A stretch of DNA of 64,000 nucleotides from Pseudorhodoferax sp. Leaf265 (lineage in GTDB: Bacteria > Pseudomonadota > Gammaproteobacteria > Burkholderiales > Burkholderiaceae_C): contig NZ_LMMT01000004.1 of NCBI RefSeq assembly GCF_001422365.1, positions 8,001-72,000 of the forward strand, given 5' to 3'. A program made the position numbers and the translations under genes. The notes beneath the pieces are model-generated. The model was not told the origin of the DNA. It saw only the letters and a list, made by a program, of their open reading frames with translations, and ran no database searches. Below, one piece after another: positions 49,182-58,946 of this stretch. How positions within the stretch are numbered: the stretch's first letter is position 1; each line of letters starts with the position of its first letter.

Positions 49182-50714
49182 ATGAGTCCTGTTGCCCCCG
49201 TAGAAGCCGCCCATTGGGTGTACCTGGCCGGCGTCGCCGTCATCGTTCTCACGATGATCCTGCGTGCCAATGTGGTCGTCCCGTCCATCGTCGCCACGTT
49301 CTGCGTGGCGCTGGCGTGGACGGGAAGCCCGATCTCGGCACTCGGCAGCATCTTCAACGCGAGCTTCGTGGCCGCGAAGGAGTTGTTCAACATCTTCCTG
49401 GTGATCGCGCTCATGACCGCGCTGCTCAACGCACTCAAGACGCTGCAGTCGGACATCCGCATGGTCGAGCCGTTTCGCGCCGTCATGAAGAACGGCCACA
49501 CGGCCTACTTCGTGCTGGCCGGCATCACCTACGCGATCTCGCTGTTCTTCTGGCCCACGCCGGCCGTGCCGCTGGTCTCGGCCGTGCTGCTGCCGGCCGC
49601 CATCGCCGCCGGCCTGCCGCCGCTGGCCGGCGCCGTGGCCATCGCCATCGCAGGGCAGGGCATGGCGTTGTCGTCGGACTACGTGATCGGCGTGGCGCCC
49701 GGCATCAGTGCCAAGGCCGCCGGTGCCGTGGCCTCGGTGGTGGCCGACCGCGCGCTGGTGCTGTCGCTCATCACGGGCAGCGTGGCGCTGCTGATCGGCT
49801 ACTTCTCGCTGCGCGGCCAGATCGTGCCGGCGAGCAACGCCTTGCTCGCGCGTTGGCAAGCCCAGTCGTCCAGCAACACGCCCGCCGTCGAATCGGCCGG
49901 CACCTTCGACAAGGCAGAGCTCGCGCGCGGTACCAGCCGCGACGCGCCTTTGCTGAGCGCCGCACAGATCAGTTCCGCGCTGGGCGCAGACGCAGGCCGC
50001 GTGATGTGGTCCAAGGTGTTCGCCGTCGTGACGCCGCTGGCCTTCATGGCCGTGATCACCGCCATGGTGCTGCCCAAGGTCATGACCTCCATGCCCGACC
50101 TCAAGGGCGGGGCCGCCGCCACGCTGGTGGGCGGCATGGCGGCCATGCTCATGATGCTGGCCACGCTGGCGGCCGAAGGCCCGCGCAGGATGCTGGACAC
50201 CAGCGCCGAGCACATCACCGATGGCTTCGTGTTCGCCTTCAAGGCCATGGGCTCGGTGCTGCCCATCGCGGGCTTCTTCTTCATCGGAGCGGGCGAGACC
50301 TCGGGCGCCATCCTGGGCGTGGCCGATGGCGTGAAGCCGCCGCACCTGTTGTTCGAGCTGATCCAGAGCGCGCAGCACCTGATCCCCAAGAGCCACGCCT
50401 TCGTTGCGTTCGGCGTGCTTCTCGTGGGCATGATCACTGGCATCGACGGCTCGGGCTTCGCGGGCCTGCCGCTGACGGGCACCCTGTCCGGCGCACTGGC
50501 GCCTGCCGCCGGCATGCAGGCCGAGACGCTGGCTGCCGTCGGCCAGATGGGAGCCGTCTGGACCGGCGGCGGCACGCTGATCGCGTGGTCGTCCTTGATC
50601 GCGGTGGCCGGCTTTGCGCGGGTGCCGGTGCTCGATGCCGTGCGCGCGTTGCTGATTCCGGTCCTCTCGGGCCTGGTGGTTGCCACCATTTGCGCGGTGC
50701 TGCTCTGGAGCTGA
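49182..50714 (+). CDS. Multi-pass inner-membrane transporter, carboxylate/ion-transporter-like
   Basis: 510 residues with about twelve membrane helices in two halves separated by a hydrophilic loop at roughly 225-285. AISLFFWPTPAVPLVSAVLL and GMITGIDGSGFAGLPLTGTL look like re-entrant or substrate-site segments of ion-transporter-superfamily permeases (DcuC, CitM and similar), but I cannot name the family firmly. ATG at 49182 has an AAGGAG box. It is preceded by the 19-bp palindrome and transcribed away from the ABC importer, so it is probably co-regulated with that importer and the oxidase genes, importing a related anion. Confidence 0.72.
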   Translation: MSPVAPVEAAHWVYLAGVAVIVLTMILRANVVVPSIVATFCVALAWTGSPISALGSIFNASFVAAKELFNIFLVIALMTALLNALKTLQSDIRMVEPFRAVMKNGHTAYFVLAGITYAISLFFWPTPAVPLVSAVLLPAAIAAGLPPLAGAVAIAIAGQGMALSSDYVIGVAPGISAKAAGAVASVVADRALVLSLITGSVALLIGYFSLRGQIVPASNALLARWQAQSSSNTPAVESAGTFDKAELARGTSRDAPLLSAAQISSALGADAGRVMWSKVFAVVTPLAFMAVITAMVLPKVMTSMPDLKGGAAATLVGGMAAMLMMLATLAAEGPRRMLDTSAEHITDGFVFAFKAMGSVLPIAGFFFIGAGETSGAILGVADGVKPPHLLFELIQSAQHLIPKSHAFVAFGVLLVGMITGIDGSGFAGLPLTGTLSGALAPAAGMQAETLAAVGQMGAVWTGGGTLIAWSSLIAVAGFARVPVLDAVRALLIPVLSGLVVATICAVLLWS

Positions 50715-50742
50715 GCACGGCGCGCCTGCGCGGACCCTGAGT

Positions 50743-51975
50743 TCAGTCAGCCGCGCCGGCAACCACGCCCTTGTCGTGCAGCCGGCCGATGGCGCTCGCG
50801 TCCAGCCCCAGCACCTCGGCCAGCACCTCGTCGGTGTTGCTGCCGATGTAGGGCGCGGGCCGCGTCGGCGCGCGCTCCATGGCCGGTGCACGCACGGCGC
50901 TGCCGGCCACCAAGTGCTCGCCCATGCCGGGCGTGGTGGCGCGCTCGAACACCGGGTTCTCGCTGCTCACACGCCTGTCGCTCGCCAGCAGTTCGCCCAC
51001 GGTCTTGTAGCGGCCCCAGCAGACCTTGTTCGCCTGCAGTTCGCGCTCGACCTCCGCCGTGCCGCGCGCAGAAAACCAGGGCGCGACCAGTTCGGCGATC
51101 GCGTCGCGGCCTTCGTAGCGCTGGGCCTCGTCGTCGAAGTCCAGCCCCAGGCGCTGCTGCGTGGCGGCCACGGCCTCGGCGATGCCGCAGGCCTTGACGA
51201 GGGAGCGCCATTGCCCGGCCGAGATCGCCGCGACCATGATGCGTTCGCCATCGGCCGTCGCGAAGTCGCGGCCGAAGGCGCCATAGATGTGATTGCCGAT
51301 GGAGGGCCGCTCGGCGTGCAGCAACTCGGCCTCGGCCAGCACACCGAGGTTGGACAGCGTGGCGAACGCCACGTCGGACAGCGCCAGCTTGAGTTCCGCG
51401 CCCAGGCCCTCGCGCTGGCGCCGGTTCACGGCCGCCACGATGGCGAAGGCGGCCTGGTAGGCGCAGGCCACGTCCCAGGCCGGCATCACGTGGTTGACGG
51501 GCCGCGCGCGCGAACCGCCGCCGGTGGCGTACGGATAGCCCGTGGCGCAGTTGACCGTGTAGTCCACCGCCGTGCTGCCGTCGGCATTGCCCTGGATGGT
51601 GCAGCTGATCACGTCGGCGCGGCGCTGGGCGAGCACCTCGTGCGCGAGCCAGGGCGTGCCGATGTTGGTCAGCAGCACGCCCGCGTCCGGGCCCGGCGCC
51701 GTGGCCAGGGCCTGCACGAGCTCGCGGCCTTCGGGCTTGCGGATGTCGATGGCGACCGAGCGCTTGCCCTTGTTGAGCCCGGCCCAGTAGATGCTGCGCC
51801 CGCGCCCCTCGGGGTGCGGCATGCGCGGCAGCCGCGCGTAGTCGATGCCGCCGCCGGGAATGTCCACGCGGATCACGTCGGCGCCGAACTGCGCGAGCGT
51901 GAGGCCGGCCAGCGGCGCGGCGATGAAGGCGGAGCTTTCGACCACGCGCAGGCGGTTCAGGAAGGGATAGGTCAT
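50743..51975 (-). CDS. CaiB/BaiF-type CoA-transferase, 2-methylfumaryl-(mesaconyl-)CoA isomerase-like
   Basis: 410 residues, class III CoA-transferase. The opening [50 protein letters not shown] and [12 protein letters not shown] strongly resemble Mct of the 3-hydroxypropionate cycle, which moves CoA between the C1 and C4 carboxyls of mesaconate. Its start overlaps the stop of the chemoreceptor gene by 4 bp. The MaoC-type gene on the far side of that receptor resembles the next enzyme, mesaconyl-C4-CoA hydratase. Formyl- or succinyl-CoA-dependent transfer on another acid is possible. Confidence 0.83.
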   Translation of the reverse strand: MTYPFLNRLRVVESSAFIAAPLAGLTLAQFGADVIRVDIPGGGIDYARLPRMPHPEGRGRSIYWAGLNKGKRSVAIDIRKPEGRELVQALATAPGPDAGVLLTNIGTPWLAHEVLAQRRADVISCTIQGNADGSTAVDYTVNCATGYPYATGGGSRARPVNHVMPAWDVACAYQAAFAIVAAVNRRQREGLGAELKLALSDVAFATLSNLGVLAEAELLHAERPSIGNHIYGAFGRDFATADGERIMVAAISAGQWRSLVKACGIAEAVAATQQRLGLDFDDEAQRYEGRDAIAELVAPWFSARGTAEVERELQANKVCWGRYKTVGELLASDRRVSSENPVFERATTPGMGEHLVAGSAVRAPAMERAPTRPAPYIGSNTDEVLAEVLGLDASAIGRLHDKGVVAGAAD

Positions 51976-53957
51976 GTCAGTCGTCTCTGGTTGGAATGCG
52001 GTGCCCCGTCACCGAGCCGGAACACGGCCACGGTGCGCACCAGTTCGTCGGCCTGCTGCTGCAGGCTGCCGGCCGCGGCGGCCATCTCTTCGACCAGCGC
52101 AGCGTTCTGCTGCGTGGTCTGGTCCATCTGCACCACGGCCTCGCCCACCTGGGCCACGCCGGCGCTCTGCTCGGCGCTCGCGCTGCTGACATCGGCCAGC
52201 AGGCGCGAGACGCGGCCGATGGCAGCCACCACCTCCTGCATCGTCCTGCCGGCCTCGTCGACGAGGGCGGTGCCGGCCTCCACGCGCTGCACGCTGGAGC
52301 CGATCAACGCCTTGATCTCGCGCGCGGCCTGGGCCGAGCGCGTGGCCAGGTTGCGCACCTCGCCGGCCACGACCGCGAAACCGCGGCCCTGCTCGCCAGC
52401 GCGCGCGGCTTCCACGGCAGCGTTCAGCGCGAGGATGTTGGTCTGGAACGCAATGCCGTCGATCACGCCGATGATGTCGGCGATCTTGCGCGAGCCGGCG
52501 TCGATGTCGCGCATGGTGGCCACCACGCGCTCGACCGTGGCACCGCCCTGCTGCGCGATCTGGCTGGCGCTGCGGGCCAGCTGGTCGGCCTCGCGCGCGT
52601 GGGTGGCGTTCTGCGTGACGGCGGCACCCAGCTGCTCCATCGAGGTGGCCGTCTGCTGCAGCGCACTGGCCTGGCTCTCGGTGCGGCTGGACAGATCCTG
52701 GTTGCCGTGCGAGATCTCCGCGCTGGCATTGGCCACAGCCTCGGCGCCACGCCGCACGCGCGCGACCACGCCGGCCAGATCGGCCTGCATGCGCGCGAGT
52801 TGCGCCATCAGGCTGCGCTCGTCGCGGCCCTGCACGTGCACGGCCTGGCCCAGGTCGCCTTCGGCCACGCGCGCGCTGATCGCCGCGGCCTCGGCCGGCT
52901 CGCCACCCAGCGGCCGCAACACCAGACGCTGCAGCGCCACCGCCAGACCCAGCGACACCAGCATGACCGAGATGCCACCCAGCACCAGCGCCGTCCAGTT
53001 GAGCCGGCGCACCTCGGCCAGGATGCGGTCCTCGGGCACCGTGGCGACGAAAGACCAGGGCGTGCGCACGCTGCCCACCTGCACCGGCACGTAGATGCGG
53101 GTGGCGGGGCTTTGCAACCGCTCGTGGAAGGCCGTGGTCTCGAACGGCTTGCCCTCGCGCACGGCCGCCTGGGCATCGCCATGCGCGCCGGTGGAGGGCT
53201 GGCCCACGTTGGCGGCATCGCGGTCACCCACGTAGAGACCACCATTGGACAGCAGGCTCGCGTAGCCGTCGCCATAGATGCTGATCGCGCCGACCTTCTG
53301 CTGCAGCTCCGCCAGCGCGATGTCGACACCGGCCACGCCCAGCACACGGCCGTCCACGACGATGGGCGCCACCGTGCTCGTGATCAGCACCTCGCGACCG
53401 GCCACGGTGTACTTGTAGGGCTCGATGAGGGTCTCGACCTTGCCGTTGCGCGCCAGCAGGTAGTAGTCGCCCGGCCCGGGCTTGTCGTAGTCCACCAGCG
53501 GCTCCACGGCCAACTGGCCGCTGCCGCGGTTCCAGTAGGGGATGTAGCGGCCCGTGGCATCGTGGCCCGGCTGGCCGGCGAACTCGGCGTCGCGGTTGTC
53601 GAAGGCATTGGGCTCCCAGGCCGTCCACACGCCCAGGAAGCGCGGGTTGCCGCCCAGCACGCCCTTGAGCAGCGCATCGGCCGCCGCGCGGTCGGCGTGG
53701 CCCCCGGCCTGCAGGCCGCCCAGGGCCTGCGACACGGTGCGTGCGGCGAGCATGGCCTCGTCGAGATCGGCCTCGACCTGCGCGGCGTTGCGCGCGGCCA
53801 GCTCCTCGGCATAGTGCAGCGCGGTGCTGCGCTGCAAGGCCCCGGCCTGGCGCGTCAGCACCGTGACGGTGACGGCAAAACCCAGCAGCACGACGCCGCC
53901 AACGAGCAGCAGAAGTTTCGTGCGCAGGGGCATGGACGACGCGGGGGATGCGGGCAT
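51972..53957 (-). CDS. Methyl-accepting chemotaxis protein with Cache sensor domain
   Basis: 661 residues. First membrane helix [20 protein letters not shown], a periplasmic double-Cache-like sensor (about 40-330, containing [13 protein letters not shown] and [19 protein letters not shown]), second helix [24 protein letters not shown], and the signalling tip [20 protein letters not shown]. No C-terminal CheR-tethering pentapeptide. ATG at 53957 follows a GGAG box. Cache domains of this type sense amino acids, amines or carboxylates. Its 4-bp overlap with a CoA-transferase gene suggests the receptor may report the substrate that enzyme degrades. Confidence 0.93.
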   Translation of the reverse strand: MPASPASSMPLRTKLLLLVGGVVLLGFAVTVTVLTRQAGALQRSTALHYAEELAARNAAQVEADLDEAMLAARTVSQALGGLQAGGHADRAAADALLKGVLGGNPRFLGVWTAWEPNAFDNRDAEFAGQPGHDATGRYIPYWNRGSGQLAVEPLVDYDKPGPGDYYLLARNGKVETLIEPYKYTVAGREVLITSTVAPIVVDGRVLGVAGVDIALAELQQKVGAISIYGDGYASLLSNGGLYVGDRDAANVGQPSTGAHGDAQAAVREGKPFETTAFHERLQSPATRIYVPVQVGSVRTPWSFVATVPEDRILAEVRRLNWTALVLGGISVMLVSLGLAVALQRLVLRPLGGEPAEAAAISARVAEGDLGQAVHVQGRDERSLMAQLARMQADLAGVVARVRRGAEAVANASAEISHGNQDLSSRTESQASALQQTATSMEQLGAAVTQNATHAREADQLARSASQIAQQGGATVERVVATMRDIDAGSRKIADIIGVIDGIAFQTNILALNAAVEAARAGEQGRGFAVVAGEVRNLATRSAQAAREIKALIGSSVQRVEAGTALVDEAGRTMQEVVAAIGRVSRLLADVSSASAEQSAGVAQVGEAVVQMDQTTQQNAALVEEMAAAAGSLQQQADELVRTVAVFRLGDGAPHSNQRRLT

Positions 53958-54051
53958 CGGTTCTCCGGTTTCGGCAAGTGGGAATGGCGCGCCCATTTGA
54001 CCAGCCCGCCTCCCCGGCCCGCCCCGTAGCCACGTCAGTCTCAGGACATCC

Positions 54052-54924
54052 TTAGGCGATCTCCGCCTGCGCCTGCATGGCCAGCGCGCCTTCGTGGTCG
54101 CGCGCCCACAGCGTGAGCTTGCCACCGCCTTCGTCGCGGCCGCAGACGCTGAAACGGTGGATGTCGAAGATCGGCCGCACGGCCTTGAACGAGAAGCTGC
54201 GCACGTTCTGCCCGGGCCGCTCGCGCCGCACCAGGTCCAGCAGTAGCGTGGCGATCAGCGGGCCGTGCACGATCAAGCCGGGATAGCCCTCGACCTCGGT
54301 CACATAGCTGCGGTCGTAGTGGATGCGGTGGCCGTTGAAGGTCAGCGCCGAGTAGCGGAACAGCAGCACCGGGTCGGGCACGATGGCGCGCTCGAACTGG
54401 GCATCGGCCGGTGCGGCCTGCGGCGCCGGGGCCGGTGCGCCCGGCTGCGGCGCGTCGCGGTAGACGATGTCGTGCTGCTCGGTCAGCGCCACGCCGTCGG
54501 CATCGCCATAGCTGTGCTCGACCGTCACGAACACCAGCGAGCCGCTGCGGCCGCTCTTGGTGCTCACGTCCAGGATGCGCGAATGGCGCTCCACGCTGGC
54601 GCCCAGGCGCAGCGGGCGGTGGAACTGCAGCCGGCCGCCAGCCCACATGCGGCGTGGCAGGGGCACGGGCGGCAGGAAGCCGCCGCGGCGCGGATGGCCG
54701 TCCTCGCCGATCTCGCGCGCGGGCGCCAGCGGCAGGAAGTACAGCCAGTGCCACAGCGGCGGCAGCGCGTCGCCGGCAGCGGGGGCCGGGTCGTCGCGGT
54801 CCAGCGTGGCGGACATGGCGGCCACGGGCTGCAGCGTGAACTGGTCGTGGCGCGATTCGCTGCGGCCGATCCAGCCGCGCAGGTGGTCCAGGTCGGTCGA
54901 AGAAGAGGGCGTGGTGGTGCTCAT
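54052..54924 (-). CDS. MaoC-family hydratase, mesaconyl-C4-CoA hydratase (Meh/HTD2)-like
   Basis: 290 residues, double hot-dog layout: N-terminal FAS1-like dehydratase half ([15 protein letters not shown] ... [18 protein letters not shown]) and a C-terminal half with catalytic-type [20 protein letters not shown] and [14 protein letters not shown]. This arrangement is that of mesaconyl-C4-CoA / itaconyl-CoA hydratases, which would yield citramalyl-CoA, later split to acetyl-CoA and pyruvate. No citramalyl-CoA lyase gene is present in the window. ATG at 54924 fits the domain start. Confidence 0.83.
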   Translation of the reverse strand: MSTTTPSSSTDLDHLRGWIGRSESRHDQFTLQPVAAMSATLDRDDPAPAAGDALPPLWHWLYFLPLAPAREIGEDGHPRRGGFLPPVPLPRRMWAGGRLQFHRPLRLGASVERHSRILDVSTKSGRSGSLVFVTVEHSYGDADGVALTEQHDIVYRDAPQPGAPAPAPQAAPADAQFERAIVPDPVLLFRYSALTFNGHRIHYDRSYVTEVEGYPGLIVHGPLIATLLLDLVRRERPGQNVRSFSFKAVRPIFDIHRFSVCGRDEGGGKLTLWARDHEGALAMQAQAEIA

Positions 54925-54959
54925 GCCGCGATGGTGCGCGATCTGCGCACCGTCGGCCA

Positions 54960-55772
54960 TCAGCTTTTGGCGAAGGGGCTGTTCGCCGCGCGACACGCGG
55001 CCACGGCGTCCAGGAAGTCCTTGAGCATGGCGGCGTCGTCGATGGTGTCCGAGCCGGGCTGGTGGAACTCGGGATGCCATTGCACGGCCGCAACATAGCT
55101 CTTGGCCGGATCCTTGCGCCGGATCGCCTCGATGATGCCGTCGCTGACGCTGAAGGCCTCGGCCTCGAAGGTGTCGGCCAGGCGCTTGATGGCCTGGTGG
55201 TGGATGCTGTTGACACGCACGCGCTCCACGCCCGGGTACAGCCGCGACAGCCGCGAGCCCTGCAGGATGTTGACGCTGTGGTAGTTCAGGTCGTAGGTGA
55301 CGGCGTCGCGGTGCACGAAGGAATCGGGCACCTGGGTGTTGATGTCCTGGTACAGCGTGCCGCCGAAGGCCACGTTGAGCAGTTGCAGGCCGCGGCAGAC
55401 GCCGAAGATCGGCTTGCCCACGGCCTCGAAGGCGGCCACCAGGGCCTTGTCGTACTCGTCGCGGATGCGGTCGCCGGCCCAGTTCTCGTGCAGCGGCTCC
55501 TCGCCGTAGCTGCCGGGCCAGACATCGGCGCCACCGTGCATGACCAGGCCGTCCAGCCACTGCGCATAGTGCTCGTAGGTCACGTCGCCGCGCTGGGTGC
55601 TGCCCGTGGGGCAGGGCACCATGACCACCATGGCGCCTGTGGACATCAGCCAGTGCGCGATGGACTGCTCGACGTACTGCAGCGTCTTGCCCGTGAACAG
55701 CGAGCGCGCGTGGTCGGCGTGGGAGAAGCAGGCTGACAGGCCGATCTTCAGGCGGCTGTGGACGGTGCTCAT
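54960..55772 (-). CDS. Class I glutamine amidotransferase-like gamma-glutamyl hydrolase (PuuD family)
   Basis: 270 residues. Nucleophile cysteine in IFGVCRGLQLLN, catalytic histidine and glutamate in AAVQWHPEF, and RVNSIHHQAIKRL of the PuuD/YvdE group. It opens IGLSACFSHADHARS, different from the polyamine-island PuuD, so specificity probably differs. 35 bp upstream of the MaoC-type gene on the same strand. It may release an amine or amino acid from a gamma-glutamyl conjugate; the partner ligase would be elsewhere. Confidence 0.87.
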   Translation of the reverse strand: MSTVHSRLKIGLSACFSHADHARSLFTGKTLQYVEQSIAHWLMSTGAMVVMVPCPTGSTQRGDVTYEHYAQWLDGLVMHGGADVWPGSYGEEPLHENWAGDRIRDEYDKALVAAFEAVGKPIFGVCRGLQLLNVAFGGTLYQDINTQVPDSFVHRDAVTYDLNYHSVNILQGSRLSRLYPGVERVRVNSIHHQAIKRLADTFEAEAFSVSDGIIEAIRRKDPAKSYVAAVQWHPEFHQPGSDTIDDAAMLKDFLDAVAACRAANSPFAKS

Positions 55773-55863
55773 GGCGGCGCTGCGCAAAAGAAGGTCATTC
55801 TGCCCACGCAGGCGCCGCCGGTCACCTGCGCCCCGCAAGCCCTGGCGCGGGGCACGGGTTCGC

Positions 55864-57669
55864 TCAGGCGCGCCGACGCCAGGCCAGCAGCGCCAGGGCC
55901 CAGAGCGCGGCGCCCCACCACCAACTGCTGGCGCCACCGCCACCGCCCCCGCCGCCGCCGCTGCTGGAGCTGGCGCTGGCCGTGACGGCCAGGTTGGCCA
56001 CGTCGCGCCGGCCGGCGTTGTCTGTCACGGTCAGGCTGAACACATAGGCACCCGCCACGGGCAGGGTCGCGCTGGTGTTGGCCGACGCGGCGTTGGCGAT
56101 GGTGGCATTGGCCGGACCGGAGACCTGGGCCCAACGGTAGGCGACGATGCTGGCGCCCGCGCTGGCCGTGCTCGCGTTGCCGTTGAGGGCCACGGTGCTG
56201 CCCGCCGGCGCCGTGGCCACGGGCGCAGCCACGGCCTGGGGCACCAGCGACGAGCTCGCGGCCAACACGGCGCGCGCGCCGTCCAGCAGGCCGGCCCCGC
56301 AGGTGCTGGTGTCGCAGTTGCACGGCACGGTGCCGCTGGTGCTGCACCGCAGTGCGCCGGCCACCGCCACGTGCGGCCGCGCCGCATCCTGCATGCGCAC
56401 GACGAGTTGCGCCGGTGTCAGCGCCGGGTTCACGGCCAGCATCAGCGCGGCCACACCGGCCGCCTGCGGCGACGAGAAGCTGGTGCCCAGCTTCAGGCCA
56501 TAGGTGTCCACGCCCGGCGTGGTCGTGCCCCGGTTGTCCAGGGAATAGATGGCGCGCGTGTTGGTGCCGCCAGGCGCCACGATGCCGACGCGCGCACCGT
56601 AGTTGGAGTAGGCCGTCTTGCGCCCATCCTCCTGCACCGCACCGACGGCCAGCACGCCGTTGCAATCGGCTGGCCGGCCCACGGCACCGGCCTCGTTGCC
56701 GGCAGCCACCACCAGCAGGGCACCGGCCTCGGTGATCTCGTCGATCACGTCCTGGTAGCTGGCGCTGCAGGCCGCATCGCCGCCGAAGCTCAGGTTCAGA
56801 ATGCGCGCCGGCGTGGTGTTGGTCGGCGCGCCGTCCACCGCCAGGCCGGCCGCCCAGCGCATGCCGTCCAGCAGGTCGGACAGCAGTGCGCCGCACTTGC
56901 CGGCGATGCGCACCGGCAGAATCTTCGCCTGCCAGTCGATGCCGGCCACGCCCAGGCCATTGTTGGTGGCAGCGGCGATCTGGCCAGCGATGAAGGTGCC
57001 GTGCCAGGAGCTGTCCTCGATGTCGCAGGTGGAGAACAGCGGCGAGCGCTTGTCGGCCGCATTGACCCAGTCGCCCGGGTCGCTCGGGTCGGCGTCACGG
57101 CCGTTGCCGTCGTTGGAATACTCGACCTCGCTCACGAAGTCGTAGCCTGCCACCAGGCGGCCGGTGAGGTCGGGATGGTTCAGGCGCACGCCCACGTCCA
57201 GCACGGCCACCACCACCGAGGCACTGCCGGTCGTGACATCCCAGGCAGCCGGCATGTTCATCGCCGCGGCATAGGTCGTGGGCGGCTGCAGATGCCACTG
57301 CTGGGCGTAGTCGGGGTCGCTCGGCATGGCCAGACGGCGCACGCGCACATCGGGTTCGACGTCCAGCACGTCGGCGTTCAGGCGCAGCCGGCGCACGGTG
57401 GCCTCGAGCTCGGCGCCCGACTGTGCGGCCGGCATGCGCAGCAGCCGGTGCTGCCGGCCGACGGGGCGCTCGTCCTCGAAGCCCACGCCCGCGCTGGTGG
57501 CCACGGCGCGCAGGCGCTCGCGCGCCGCCTGCGGCGCCTCGCGCGCCGACGCCGTGGACTCGGCCTGCGGCTTGAGCCGCACGATGAGGTTGCGGACCGG
57601 CTCCTGGCTGGCCTGGGCCGGCGCGAGCAACGGAACTGCGAGCAATGCAGCAGCAATGAATTTCAGCAT
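55864..57669 (-). CDS. Secreted subtilisin-like (S8) serine peptidase with GlyGly-CTERM-like tail
   Basis: 601 residues. Signal peptide (MLKFIAAALLAVPLLAPAQA), a propeptide to about 110, then the S8 domain with D158 (VVAVLDVGVRLNHPD), H223 (SSWHGTFIAGQ), oxyanion N325 (VVAAGNE) and S397 (GTSFSSPQAAGV). A PKD-like beta domain covers roughly 490-565. The C-terminus is a run of nine glycines, a tryptophan-rich hydrophobic helix and RRRA, a sorting-signal layout like GlyGly-CTERM handled by rhombosortase. No rhombosortase gene is in the window. Confidence 0.9.
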   Translation of the reverse strand: MLKFIAAALLAVPLLAPAQASQEPVRNLIVRLKPQAESTASAREAPQAARERLRAVATSAGVGFEDERPVGRQHRLLRMPAAQSGAELEATVRRLRLNADVLDVEPDVRVRRLAMPSDPDYAQQWHLQPPTTYAAAMNMPAAWDVTTGSASVVVAVLDVGVRLNHPDLTGRLVAGYDFVSEVEYSNDGNGRDADPSDPGDWVNAADKRSPLFSTCDIEDSSWHGTFIAGQIAAATNNGLGVAGIDWQAKILPVRIAGKCGALLSDLLDGMRWAAGLAVDGAPTNTTPARILNLSFGGDAACSASYQDVIDEITEAGALLVVAAGNEAGAVGRPADCNGVLAVGAVQEDGRKTAYSNYGARVGIVAPGGTNTRAIYSLDNRGTTTPGVDTYGLKLGTSFSSPQAAGVAALMLAVNPALTPAQLVVRMQDAARPHVAVAGALRCSTSGTVPCNCDTSTCGAGLLDGARAVLAASSSLVPQAVAAPVATAPAGSTVALNGNASTASAGASIVAYRWAQVSGPANATIANAASANTSATLPVAGAYVFSLTVTDNAGRRDVANLAVTASASSSSGGGGGGGGGASSWWWGAALWALALLAWRRRA

Positions 57670-57794
57670 GCGCGGCGTTGTAGCACGGCTTCGCGGCACT
57701 CCGCGTGGGAAATCGATGACGCCGCATGACGCCGCACCGGCTTGCACGACAATCGGCGCCCTCGCGCGCCCGCGCCATTCGACACCGCACCGCC

Positions 57795-58268
57795 ATGAAG
57801 ATCAGCAAAGACACCGCCGTCACCCTGCACTACAGCGTGACCGAAGCCAATGGCAAGCCGCTGGCCAGCCGCGAAACCACCGACTACCTGCACGGCGGCT
57901 ACGGCAACACGCTGCCCAAGATCGAGGAAGCGCTGGAAGGCCAGGAAGCCGGCTTTCGCGTGACGCTGGAGCTGCAGCCCGAAGACGCCTTCGGCCGCCG
58001 CGAGGAGGCGCTTGCGCGCAGCATCTCCAAGAAGGACTTCCCGCCCGGCGTGAAGGTCGGCGGCCAGCTGCGCGGCATGACCGAGGACGGCCGCGAGCAG
58101 GTCTTCACGGTCATGAAGATCAAGGGCGACCAGGTGCTGCTGGACGCCAACCACCCCTGGGCCGACAAGGCGCTCAAGTTCACGCTGCAGGTGGGCGGCG
58201 TGCGCGCGGCGACCGCGGAGGAAATCCAGCACGGCCACGTGCACGGCGGCCACGGCCACCACCACTGA
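57795..58268 (+). CDS. SlyD-like FKBP-type peptidyl-prolyl isomerase
   Basis: 157 residues. FKBP half at 1-70 (VTLHYSVTEANGKPL, GNTLPKIEEALEGQEAG, EDAFGRREEALARS) with the inserted-flap chaperone domain (VGGQLRGMTEDG) and LDANHPWADKALKFTLQVGG. The C-terminal tail HGHVHGGHGHHH is a metal-binding histidine stretch as in SlyD. Cytoplasmic folding catalyst and possible nickel carrier. ATG at 57795 matches the family. Its stop is immediately adjacent to that of the convergent PAP2 gene. Confidence 0.92.
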   Translation: MKISKDTAVTLHYSVTEANGKPLASRETTDYLHGGYGNTLPKIEEALEGQEAGFRVTLELQPEDAFGRREEALARSISKKDFPPGVKVGGQLRGMTEDGREQVFTVMKIKGDQVLLDANHPWADKALKFTLQVGGVRAATAEEIQHGHVHGGHGHHH

Positions 58269-58901
58269 TCAGCGCCGGCGCTGCTCCCGGTGCAGCATGT
58301 GGCGCGTGTAGACCGCGTCGCGGCTGGACGCCATCAGCGCCATCTTCTGCACCAGCCCATGGGTCTCGGCGGGCTGGCTGATCTGCGGCATCAGGCCCAG
58401 CATGCCGGCCAGCGCCATCGGCACCCAGCGCTGGCGCAGGCGCAGCGTGCGGCCCGCTGCCCAGGCGATCGGCAGCGCCGCCGCCATGGCGCCCAGCGCA
58501 AAGCCGGCCACGACCTCCGACACCGAGTGCGCCTTCAGCACCACGCGCGAGACGCTGACGAGCAGGCCCACCAACAGGCCGGCGACGATGCCCAGCACCT
58601 GCAGGCGCCGCGACCGGTCGGCCACCGCCAGCCAGACGCCCATCGTGAACACCGCGGTCGAGACCGTCGCATGGCCGCTGATGCCCGTGAAATCCAGCGC
58701 GGCGCTGCCGATGCCCCAGCCCATGAAGGCCAGCTTGGTGGCCAGCACCAGCAGCACGGCCGTGCCGAACGACAGCCCCCAGGCCAGCGCCAGCGGCGCG
58801 TGCCGTGTCTTGACCAGCCACAGCGCCAGCACCAGCGCGGCGGGCAGCAGCAGCGCGGAGTTGCCGAGGTGGGTGACGGTGGGCCAGAAATGCAGGGGCA
58901 C
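58269..58901 (-). CDS. PAP2-family phosphatase-like membrane protein
   Basis: 210 residues with about six helices. The phosphatase motifs are partially visible: FTGISGHATVSTAVF (SGH, motif 2) and SVSRVVLKAHSVSEVVAGFA (motif 3 SRxxxxxHxxxD-like, with glutamate instead of the usual aspartate). Motif 1 (KxxxxxxRP) is not evident, so activity is doubtful or variant. The region after 150 is cytoplasmic and basic. Sits between SlyD-like and TetR genes; substrate unknown. Confidence 0.83.
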   Translation of the reverse strand: MPLHFWPTVTHLGNSALLLPAALVLALWLVKTRHAPLALAWGLSFGTAVLLVLATKLAFMGWGIGSAALDFTGISGHATVSTAVFTMGVWLAVADRSRRLQVLGIVAGLLVGLLVSVSRVVLKAHSVSEVVAGFALGAMAAALPIAWAAGRTLRLRQRWVPMALAGMLGLMPQISQPAETHGLVQKMALMASSRDAVYTRHMLHREQRRR

Positions 58902-58946
58902 CTGCCGATTGTGCGGTGCCGCAATGAAGCCCGCCCCGGCGCAGGG

